The notes beneath the pieces were generated by a model, which was not told where the DNA came from, made no database searches, and saw only the letters and a list, made by a program, of their open reading frames with translations. Position numbers and translations under genes: made by a program. This document shows, one piece after another, positions 1 through 5,182 of a stretch of DNA of 5,182 nucleotides. Source of the stretch: Bacteroidota bacterium (GTDB taxonomy: Bacteria; Bacteroidota; Bacteroidia; Bacteroidales; VadinHA17); NCBI GenBank assembly GCA_022711195.1, contig JAKLFN010000158.1, positions 1-5,182 of the forward strand, in the 5' to 3' direction. Each line of letters opens with the position of its first letter. The stretch's first letter is position 1.

Positions 1-1
1 T

Positions 2-1144
2 ATGACTGAGCAAAACATCCGGGGAGAACAGGTATTGTTATTCGCCAACAAGGGGAAATCGTTATATCTGGCTGGCAACGGCGCTTCCCCTGAAGGCGAC
101 AGGCCATTCATTGATCTTTATGATGTTGCACTTAACAAATCTGCAAGGCTCTGGCGGTCTGAGGCTCCGTATTTTGAATCGCCGGAGACATGGATTGACC
201 CTGCGAAAGGATTGTTAATGACCAGCAGGCAAGCAGTTACTGAGGTACCCAATTATTTTATCAGGAACCTTAAGAACGGAAAGATAATTCCGGTAACGAA
301 ATTTGAGAATCCTTATCCTCAGCTGAAGGGGATACAAAAAGAACTTATCACTTATAAACGTAATGACAGTCTGGGCCTGTCGTTCACTCTTTATCTCCCG
401 GAGGGTTTCATCAGGGGGAAGGATGCTCCTCTTCCGACACTTTTGTGGGCTTATCCGAGAGAATTTAATGATCCTTCCGCTGCAGGTCAGGTAAGCGGTT
501 CTCCGTATACATTTACACGGATCAGTCCCTCTTCAGCTCTGGTTTATGTCACACAGGGATATGCAGTACTTATGGATGCATCATTCCCGATAGTGGGAGT
601 CGACGGCAGGGAACCTAACGATACATTTGTAGAACAGCTTGTTGCCAATGCCGAAGCTGCAATAAACAAAGCTGTTAAGATGGGAGTTACAGATCCGGCA
701 AGAGTTGCTGTAAGCGGACATTCATACGGGGCGTTCATGACTGCCAACCTTCTGGCAAACTGCAGGCTCTTTGCTGCCGGTATAGCAGAAAGCGGGGCAT
801 ATAACAGGACGCTGACTCCTTTCGGGTTCCAGAATGAGAGAAGAAACTACTGGGAGGCCCCGGATATTTATAACAGAATGTCACCATTCATGAATGCAGA
901 TAAGGTTAAGGATCCAATTCTTCTCATACACGGAATGGCGGATAATAACAGCGGGACCTTCCCCATTCAGAGTGAAAGGCTTTACAGTGCCCTGAAAGGA
1001 TTCGGCGCAACGGTAAGGCTTGTTATGCTTCCCAATGAAAGTCATGGCTACGCAGCCCGTGAAACTATACTTCATAAGCACTGGGAGGTGCTGAGGTGGA
1101 TGGATACTTATGTTAAGCGGCCAGCGGCCGGCGGCAACCGGTAA
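2..1144 (+). CDS. Glutamyl endopeptidase, S9 prolyl-oligopeptidase family (C-terminal part, 5'-truncated by window)
   Basis: A serine peptidase that cleaves peptides after Glu in characterised relatives (MEROPS S9D, plant chloroplast glutamyl peptidase CGEP). The reading frame is open to the first base, so the ATG at position 2 is probably internal; the family is roughly twice this long, with an N-terminal beta-propeller before the hydrolase. Residues 1-110 resemble the last propeller blades. Residues about 112-372 are the alpha/beta-hydrolase: nucleophile elbow GHSYGAFMTANLLA with Ser241, LIHGMADNNSGT with Asp314, and NESHGYAARE with His348, so the triad is complete. The stretches AAGQVSGSP, VEQLVANAEAAI and SGAYNRTLTPFGFQNE match my recollection of CGEP closely, which separates it from generic S9 peptidases. 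The last eight residues (RPAAGGNR) are encoded by the 21-bp repeat array and are unlikely to be ancestral. The next gene lies 232 nt downstream. Any signal peptide is outside the window, so location cannot be judged. Confidence 0.9.
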   Translation: MTEQNIRGEQVLLFANKGKSLYLAGNGASPEGDRPFIDLYDVALNKSARLWRSEAPYFESPETWIDPAKGLLMTSRQAVTEVPNYFIRNLKNGKIIPVTKFENPYPQLKGIQKELITYKRNDSLGLSFTLYLPEGFIRGKDAPLPTLLWAYPREFNDPSAAGQVSGSPYTFTRISPSSALVYVTQGYAVLMDASFPIVGVDGREPNDTFVEQLVANAEAAINKAVKMGVTDPARVAVSGHSYGAFMTANLLANCRLFAAGIAESGAYNRTLTPFGFQNERRNYWEAPDIYNRMSPFMNADKVKDPILLIHGMADNNSGTFPIQSERLYSALKGFGATVRLVMLPNESHGYAARETILHKHWEVLRWMDTYVKRPAAGGNR

Positions 1145-1242
1145 CCGGAGCCTGACACCTGACGCCGGAAGCCGCATGCCGGACGCCGGATGCCGCATGC
1201 CGGTCGCCGGACGCCCGATACCGGTCGCCGGACGCTGGACAC
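1118..1242. repeat. Degenerate 21-bp GC-rich tandem repeat array (about six units) covering the end of the peptidase gene
   Basis: Four clear 21-bp units lie at 1159-1179, 1180-1200, 1201-1221 and 1222-1242. Neighbours agree at 19/21, 16/21 and 18/21 positions by my hand count, with an invariant GCCGGA core at unit positions 6-11. Two more decayed units precede them, a 20-bp one at 1139-1158 and a 21-bp one at 1118-1138. The four clear units are 75% GC (63/84), well above the surroundings. The stop codon at 1142-1144 sits where later units carry TCG or ACG. Units can fold: GCAT at 1174-1177 and CCGG at 1179-1182 pair with CCGG at 1186-1189 and ATGC at 1190-1193, leaving a 3-nt loop and one bulged G. 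Because the period is seven codons and stops are rare in it, the array opens long spurious frames on both strands. Confidence 0.85.
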
Positions 1243-1376
1243 CGGAACAAAGTATTTCGGCTTTTTGTTTTCCCGGATGCAAAAAGAAATGTAAATTTGA
1301 GTAAGGATCGTTTTTCTGCCATTTGACATAAGGCTTTACCGGACTTTCATTATTCACCTTCCAAATACATAAACCT

Positions 1377-2141
1377 ATGAGCAAATACATCTATTTGACC
1401 TGCACTCCCGAAGCTCTTGTGGCTTCGATGCTTCCTCCCGAGGGTTTTGGTTTGTATCTTTCTACAGGTACCAAGAAGCGGAATAAAGGCCAGACCATTT
1501 TCTTTGAAGTTGATCTGGCACAGATTGAAAATATGATAGACATGGAGAGCCTTAATAAAAGGTGTGTCGCCAAGGAGGACGGCAGCCCAAAAAGCTCTGT
1601 CTATCTGTCTGTTTACAGGGTGCTTGAAATGCTTCCCCTTTCAGCTCTCAAAAGTCTTTATCTGACAACAGACCATGGTTGCGTTCTTGAATTGAAAAGG
1701 GTGGTTTACGACAAAAGCAGAGAGTCAATGAATGCCCTTCATCTTTACCAGGAACTATGTCCGGTTACCCCTCTTGTAGTAAGCGATATGGCCCCGGGTG
1801 CCTTCCTGAAAAAGCTTACTGATGGTTCAACACCAATCAGTCTGCCAAAACTCCTCTTTGTTGAACTGAAGCTCGGGGAACTTGCCTCCAATCCGCTTGG
1901 CGGATCAGCAGAACACCTTCCGTATCCCAATATCGGACATATGAGGGATTGCCTGGAGATTTTAAAGGGAGAATATGAAAAACATATGAAAACCGTTCAG
2001 AGGATCTTTTCCGGGACACTTCTTTACAGGACAATAGAAACAGGCTTTTATGTCGGTTCAAAGGATGATCTTGTTTTTTATCCCTATCCTTCAATGAAGG
2101 AACTTGAAGATATCAATTACGATTTTTTCCGCGGTATATGA
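1377..2141 (+). CDS. Hypothetical protein, 254 residues, soluble, function unknown
   Basis: I do not recognise a named domain. The frame is 765 nt, and an in-frame TAA at 1329-1331 with no ATG, GTG or TTG between it and 1377 fixes the start at ATG 1377. No Shine-Dalgarno sequence precedes it; the leader is AT-rich (AAATACATAAACCT), as is usual in Bacteroidota. There is no signal peptide and no membrane segment, so a cytoplasmic protein is likely. Visible blocks are an N-terminal LPPEGFGLYLSTGTKKRNKG followed by QTIFFEVDL, a middle region of alternating strands and helices (SVYRVLEMLPLSALKSLYL), a charged helix LEILKGEYEKHMKTVQRIF at about 195-213, and an acidic tail ending DINYDFFRGI. The composition is that of a real globular protein, and the codon use resembles hppA. 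It is followed after 151 nt by hppA, which has its own promoter, so the pair is probably not a strict operon. No strong T-tract terminator follows it, so some read-through into hppA is possible. Confidence 0.8.
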   Translation: MSKYIYLTCTPEALVASMLPPEGFGLYLSTGTKKRNKGQTIFFEVDLAQIENMIDMESLNKRCVAKEDGSPKSSVYLSVYRVLEMLPLSALKSLYLTTDHGCVLELKRVVYDKSRESMNALHLYQELCPVTPLVVSDMAPGAFLKKLTDGSTPISLPKLLFVELKLGELASNPLGGSAEHLPYPNIGHMRDCLEILKGEYEKHMKTVQRIFSGTLLYRTIETGFYVGSKDDLVFYPYPSMKELEDINYDFFRGI

Positions 2142-2142
2142 G

Positions 2143-2155
2143 CCGGAAATTTTCC
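2143..2155. repeat. Short palindrome CCGGAAATTTTCC, first of a related pair
   Basis: GGAAA and TTTCC form a perfect dyad around one central T, starting 2 nt after the stop of the 254-residue gene. A closely related element lies at 2239-2253. The CCGG at 2143-2146 can also pair with CCGG at 2158-2161, but no T-tract follows, so it is a poor terminator. It may be a regulatory site or chance in AT-rich DNA. Confidence 0.35.
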
Positions 2156-2204
2156 TGCCGGTCTTGAATTATTAAATTATCTGTATAAATAGATCAGGGT
2201 TTCA

Positions 2205-2235
2205 TTTGGATTAATGAAAAACTAATTTAGTTTTG
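2205..2235 (+). promoter_or_regulatory. Bacteroidota-type promoter for hppA
   Basis: A -33 element TTTG at 2205-2208 is followed after exactly 19 nt by TAGTTTTG at 2228-2235, a full match to the Bacteroidota -7 consensus TAnnTTTG. Transcription would start near 2240-2243, giving a 5' leader of about 50 nt before the hppA ATG at 2293. The leader is AT-rich and has no Shine-Dalgarno sequence. The match and spacing are seen directly; promoter activity is inferred. Confidence 0.72.
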
Positions 2236-2238
2236 TAC

Positions 2239-2253
2239 CCGGAAAATTTTTCC
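2239..2253. promoter_or_regulatory. Palindrome CCGGAAAATTTTTCC at the predicted hppA transcription start; possible operator
   Basis: GGAAAA and TTTTCC are perfect inverted repeats around a single T. The site begins 4 nt after the -7 element, so it overlaps the expected transcription start, a position where a bound repressor would block initiation. The related element at 2143-2155 lies 96 bp upstream. A functional role is inference only. Confidence 0.3.
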
Positions 2254-2292
2254 TTATTAAATAATCTAACTTTTAATTAAAAAATTGATATC

Positions 2293-4584
2293 ATGATTAG
2301 TAGTCTTTTTTGGATTGTGCCGATAGCTGCACTTACGGCATTATTGTTTGCCTGGATTTTCTACCGGAGCATGAAAGCTCAGGAGGAAGGTACAGACAAA
2401 ATGAAGGAGATTGCAGCTTATGTAAGGGAAGGCGCCATGGCCTACCTGAAACGCCAGTATAGTGTTGTTACGAAGGTTTTTTTAATCCTTGTCGTGCTTC
2501 TGTTGATTCTGGCATATTTTGGAATTCAGAACCCTTTTGTCCCGGTAGCATTTCTGACAGGAGGATTTTTCTCCGGTTTATGCGGATTTCTCGGGATGAA
2601 AACTGCGACGTTCGCATCTAACAGAACCGCATGGGCAGCTTCCAAATCTCTTAACCAGGGTTTGAAAGTAGCTTTAAGGAGTGGTGCTGTAATGGGCCTT
2701 GTGGTTGTGGGTTTCGGTCTTCTTGATATAGCATTATGGTTCCTTATCCTCAACGGACTTGTATTCACTCCGGAGAATATGGCTGAAGGCTGGAAATTTG
2801 CAGGTCTGACTTTCGTTCATCCCGGGACTACTGATCATGAGAAACTTATTGAGATCACTGCCGTTATGCTTACATTCGGTATGGGTGCTTCGACACAGGC
2901 TCTGTTTGCACGTGTTGGCGGTGGTATATTTACAAAGGCAGCTGATGTAGGCGCTGACCTGGTTGGAAAAGTTGAAGCAGGCATTCCGGAGGATGATCCC
3001 CGTAACCCTGCAACCATTGCCGATAATGTTGGTGACAATGTTGGTGATGTTGCCGGTATGGGCGCTGACCTCTATGAATCATATGCCGGTTCTATTCTTG
3101 CTACAGCTGCCCTTGGCGCTGCATTACCCGGAATTACAGGAGAAATGCAGGTCAAGTCGGTTATTGCTCCCATGCTTGTTTCGGCTATAGGTATTTTCTT
3201 GTCGATAGCAGGCGTTTATCTTGTTAGAACAAAAGAATCTGCAACACCTAAAGCTCTTCTTAGAGCACTTCTATTAGGAACGGGTGGAAGCTCAGCCCTT
3301 ATACTTGTTGTCCTTGCAGTTATGGCTGCAGCTGACTGGATCACCTGGGGTGTTTTCGGTGCTGCTGTCTCAGGTCTTCTTGCAGGCGTTATTATAGGTC
3401 AGTCAACGGAATATTATACTTCGGATGGTAATAAACCTACCCAGGGTATTGCAAAACAGGCACAGCAGGGCCCTGCAACAGTTATTATCGAGGGAATGGC
3501 TGTAGGTATGCTTTCTACATGGATCCCGGTAATCACAATAGTTGCAGGTATTATTGCTGCTTATGGTTTCGCAGGCGGATTCAGTAATTTCGCAATGGGT
3601 GTTTACGGTATAGGATTTGCTGCTGTAGGTATGCTTTCAACACTTGGCATAACCCTGGCAACAGATGCATTCGGACCTATTGCTGATAATGCAGGTGGTA
3701 ATGCTGAAATGTCTGAACTTCCGAAAGAAGTAAGGGAAAGAACCGACGCTCTCGACGGACTTGGAAATACAACCGCAGCAACCGGAAAAGGCTTTGCTAT
3801 CGGTTCTGCCGCTCTTACAGCCCTTGCACTTATGTCGGCTTATATGGAAGAGGTCAGACTCTGGCTAGGCAGACTTATTGATAAGGCTCCTGAAGGATTT
3901 AAACAGATAGGAGATACACTTTTCTACAATTCTAATATTCCACAGGTTCATGACGGACAGGTTGCTGTAAACATAACAAGTGCAACAATCAGGGATTTCG
4001 CTAATGCATATGATCTGTCACTGTTCAATCCGATTCTTCTCGGAGGCGTTTTCATCGGAGCAATGATGGCATTCCTGTTCAGCTCCATGAGTATGAAAGC
4101 CGTCGGTCGTGCTGCCGGAAGCATGGTAGAGGAAGTAAGACGCCAGTTCCGGGAAATACCGGGTATTATGGATGGTAAAGGAAAACCTGAATATGCAAAA
4201 TGCGTTGCAATATCAACTGCAGGTGCACAGAAAGAAATGCTCGTCCCTTCATTAATGGCTATTGCAGTTCCCGTACTGGTGGGAGTTCTTTTCGGTGTAC
4301 CGGGTGTTATCGGGCTTCTCGCAGGCGGTATGAGCGCAGGCTTTGTACTTGCTTCTATGCTTAATAATGCAGGTGGTGCATGGGATAATGCAAAGAAATA
4401 CATTGAAAGAGGCAACTACGGAGGTAAGAAAAGCGAACCTCATAAAGCTTCGGTAGTCGGTGATACAGTCGGCGATCCTTTCAAGGATACTTCAGGCCCG
4501 GCTCTTAATATCCTTATTAAACTGATGTCGATGGTTTCAGTCGTTCTTGCAGGTCTTACTGTAGCCTTCAGCATTTTCGGATAA
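2293..4584 (+). CDS. hppA: K+-dependent, ion-pumping membrane pyrophosphatase (Na+-type, possibly dual Na+,H+)
   Basis: An integral membrane enzyme that hydrolyses PPi to two phosphates and exports cations across the cytoplasmic membrane. At 763 residues it is complete and somewhat long for a prokaryotic member, the extra length lying in loops at about 155-187 and 518-575. Hydrophobic segments fit the family's roughly 16 helices, starting with residues 2-24. Active-site motifs are all present: [12 protein letters not shown] (45-56), [20 protein letters not shown] (218-237) with the substrate-binding Asp and Lys residues, [20 protein letters not shown] (243-262), [20 protein letters not shown] (457-476), [15 protein letters not shown] (691-705) and [20 protein letters not shown] (717-736). 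Ala495 and Gly498 in [10 protein letters not shown] mark the K+-dependent class; K+-independent pumps have Lys at the first position. Asp259 and Glu262 in GADLYES reproduce the arrangement of the Thermotoga Na+ pump (Asp243/Glu246 there), unlike plant H+ pumps, whose Glu is one turn later. Thr89, Phe93 and Asp145 agree with residues reported for Na+,H+ pumps. It has its own promoter and terminator. Confidence 0.97.
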   Translation: MISSLFWIVPIAALTALLFAWIFYRSMKAQEEGTDKMKEIAAYVREGAMAYLKRQYSVVTKVFLILVVLLLILAYFGIQNPFVPVAFLTGGFFSGLCGFLGMKTATFASNRTAWAASKSLNQGLKVALRSGAVMGLVVVGFGLLDIALWFLILNGLVFTPENMAEGWKFAGLTFVHPGTTDHEKLIEITAVMLTFGMGASTQALFARVGGGIFTKAADVGADLVGKVEAGIPEDDPRNPATIADNVGDNVGDVAGMGADLYESYAGSILATAALGAALPGITGEMQVKSVIAPMLVSAIGIFLSIAGVYLVRTKESATPKALLRALLLGTGGSSALILVVLAVMAAADWITWGVFGAAVSGLLAGVIIGQSTEYYTSDGNKPTQGIAKQAQQGPATVIIEGMAVGMLSTWIPVITIVAGIIAAYGFAGGFSNFAMGVYGIGFAAVGMLSTLGITLATDAFGPIADNAGGNAEMSELPKEVRERTDALDGLGNTTAATGKGFAIGSAALTALALMSAYMEEVRLWLGRLIDKAPEGFKQIGDTLFYNSNIPQVHDGQVAVNITSATIRDFANAYDLSLFNPILLGGVFIGAMMAFLFSSMSMKAVGRAAGSMVEEVRRQFREIPGIMDGKGKPEYAKCVAISTAGAQKEMLVPSLMAIAVPVLVGVLFGVPGVIGLLAGGMSAGFVLASMLNNAGGAWDNAKKYIERGNYGGKKSEPHKASVVGDTVGDPFKDTSGPALNILIKLMSMVSVVLAGLTVAFSIFG

Positions 4585-4608
4585 TCTGTTGAGTTTATAG
4601 TATAAAAG

Positions 4609-4636
4609 AGCTGCCCGGTTATGGGCGGCTTTTTTT
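4609..4636 (+). terminator. Rho-independent terminator of hppA
   Basis: An 8-bp GC-rich stem (AGCTGCCC at 4609-4616 with GGGCGGCT at 4623-4630, including one G-T pair) encloses a 6-nt loop and runs directly into a tract of seven T (4630-4636). It lies 24 nt after the hppA stop codon and should end the hppA transcript, separating it from the transporter gene. Confidence 0.88.
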
Positions 4637-4641
4637 GTCTT

Positions 4642-4685
4642 CTACGTATTATAATACGTATTAAAAAACGTATTATAATACGTAG
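4642..4685. repeat. Twin 16-bp palindrome forming an 18-bp perfect inverted repeat
   Basis: CTACGTATTATAATACGT (4642-4659) and ACGTATTATAATACGTAG (4668-4685) are exact reverse complements separated by 8 nt (ATTAAAAA). Each arm also contains the perfect palindrome ACGTATTATAATACGT (4644-4659 and 4668-4683), so the element is at once a direct repeat with 24-bp spacing and an inverted repeat. It starts 6 nt after the hppA terminator's T-tract and ends 25 nt before the -33 element of the transporter promoter. It could be a pair of operator sites, an extruding cruciform, an RNA hairpin, or a remnant of a small mobile repeat. It contains no coding sequence. Confidence 0.9.
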
Positions 4686-4709
4686 ATTTGTTTATCAGGG
4701 ACAATCAGA

Positions 4710-4740
4710 TTTGGATAGTGAAATAATAATTCTAATTTTA
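4710..4740 (+). promoter_or_regulatory. Probable Bacteroidota-type promoter for the MFS transporter gene
   Basis: TTTG at 4710-4713 is followed after 19 nt by TAATTTTA at 4733-4740, which matches TAnnTTTG at all fixed positions except the last. The spacing is the same as at the hppA promoter. Transcription would start near 4745-4748, leaving a leader of only about 20 nt before the TTG at 4766. The twin palindrome lies just upstream, where an activator or repressor could act. Confidence 0.5.
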
Positions 4741-4765
4741 CGCGTACATTGAATGAACTTCTGAT

Positions 4766-5182
4766 TTGAACACAGTTAATTCCAACCCGAAAGAGCTGAC
4801 TGAAGAACAGTCCCGTGCCCTGATCTCAAAGATCTCATGGCGCCTGATACCGTTGCTTTTTATATGTTATATTGTTGCTTATATAGACCGCATCAATATA
4901 GGATTTGCCAAGCTTCAGCTCCAGGAAGTCCTGGGTGTGGATGAGAAGATCTTTGGCAGTGTATACGGTCTGGGAGCAGGGCTTTTCTTTATTGGTTACT
5001 TTTTGTTTGAAGTTCCCAGTAATCTTATTCTCCAGCGTGTTGGCGCCCGCTTATGGATTGCCCGCATTATGATCGTCTGGGGACTGGTTACAATGTTTAC
5101 AATGTTCATTGGTAACACCACATCTTTTTATTTTATACGTTTCCTTCTGGGCGCCGCTGAAGCAGGTTTCTACCCGGGAGTG
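4766..5182 (+). CDS. MFS transporter, anion:cation symporter (ACS) type, N-terminal 139 residues (3'-truncated by window)
   Basis: An inner-membrane carrier that probably imports an organic anion (sugar acid, dicarboxylate or similar) with a cation; the substrate cannot be told from this part. Full-length relatives are about 430 residues. A hydrophilic N-terminus (ELTEEQSRALISKISW) leads into TM1 with the hallmark YIDRINIGFAKLQLQ (39-53), TM2 with YGLGAGLFFIGYFLFEVPSN (67-86), the TM2-TM3 loop LILQRVGARLWIAR (87-100), TM3 with WGLVTMFTMF (105-114) and TM4 with RFLLGAAEAGFYPG (125-138), all typical of the ACS family. The frame opens after TGA at 4754-4756, and the first in-frame ATG is at 5069 inside TM3, so ATG cannot be the start. 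TTG at 4766 is the only reasonable in-frame start. An ATG at 4753 in another frame reads only MNF before a TGA; a one-base shift there would join it to this frame. The gene is therefore either TTG-initiated or has a start-region frameshift. Confidence 0.85.
   Translation, partial: MNTVNSNPKELTEEQSRALISKISWRLIPLLFICYIVAYIDRINIGFAKLQLQEVLGVDEKIFGSVYGLGAGLFFIGYFLFEVPSNLILQRVGARLWIARIMIVWGLVTMFTMFIGNTTSFYFIRFLLGAAEAGFYPGV

Noticed and set aside
1118..1242. CRISPR array
   Set aside because: Units abut with no unique spacers, the period is only 21 bp, and there are no cas genes.
1242..1271. Terminator after the peptidase gene
   Set aside because: CCGGA (1242-1246) and TTCGG (1256-1260) can pair over a 9-nt loop before a T-rich stretch, but the stem is only 5 bp with a G-T pair and the T-tract is interrupted; too weak to call.
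1296..1325. Promoter for the 254-residue gene
   Set aside because: TTTG at 1296-1299 and GCCATTTG at 1318-1325 are spaced 18 nt, but the second lacks the TA of the -7 consensus. TTGACA at 1323-1328 has no properly spaced -10 partner.
881..1390. Minus-strand open frames (up to 169 codons) and a 64-codon plus-strand frame over the repeat array, some with heptapeptide repeats such as GVRRPA
   Set aside because: The 21-bp period is a multiple of three and GC-rich, so it leaves several frames open at once; the frames overlap the real peptidase gene and differ only by phase of the same repeat. No independent support for coding.
3948..4415. 155-codon minus-strand frame, and other antisense frames inside hppA
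   Set aside because: They lie wholly within the conserved hppA gene, and their composition is what the antisense of a Gly/Ala-rich membrane protein gives; no family resemblance.
4642..4685. Reading the twin palindrome as the hppA terminator
   Set aside because: The stem is AT-rich, no T-tract follows it, and a standard GC-rich terminator already stands at 4609-4636.

Overview
The window looks like chromosomal DNA of a Bacteroidota bacterium, probably an environmental or gut-type Bacteroidales/Marinilabiliales relative; the rank below phylum is inference. The evidence is: two upstream regions match the Bacteroidota promoter form (TTTG, about 19 nt, TAnnTTTG); no gene start has a Shine-Dalgarno sequence; gene ends are separated by AT-rich spacers; and the peptidase and pyrophosphatase are of types common in this phylum. 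All genes read on the + strand, and no phage, transposase, CRISPR, tRNA or rRNA signal is visible.

Layout. (1) 2-1144: C-terminal part of an S9-family glutamyl endopeptidase (CGEP/GEP-like) with an intact Ser241-Asp314-His348 triad; its 5' end lies outside the window. (2) 1118-1242: a GC-rich array of about six degenerate 21-bp units that begins inside the peptidase's last codons and supplies its stop codon. (3) 1377-2141: a 254-residue soluble protein I do not recognise. (4) 2142-2292: AT-rich spacer with a good Bacteroidota promoter and a pair of related GGAAA(A)T(T)TTTCC palindromes. (5) 2293-4584: hppA, a full-length K+-dependent, sodium-type membrane pyrophosphatase whose residues suggest the dual Na+,H+-pumping class. 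(6) 4609-4636: an intrinsic terminator for hppA. (7) 4642-4685: two copies of a 16-bp perfect palindrome arranged as an 18-bp perfect inverted repeat. (8) 4710-4740: a probable promoter. (9) 4766-5182: the N-terminal 139 residues of an MFS transporter of the anion:cation symporter type, with no ATG start, running off the window.

The genes do not form an obvious pathway. hppA appears to be its own transcription unit (promoter and terminator), and the transporter starts a separate one. The pyrophosphatase would turn biosynthetic PPi into a cation gradient; the transporter is likely driven by such a gradient, but that link is general physiology rather than evidence of co-regulation. I see no convincing new multi-gene system. 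The most unusual items are non-coding: the twin palindrome, the 21-bp array that overwrites a gene end, and the start region of the transporter.
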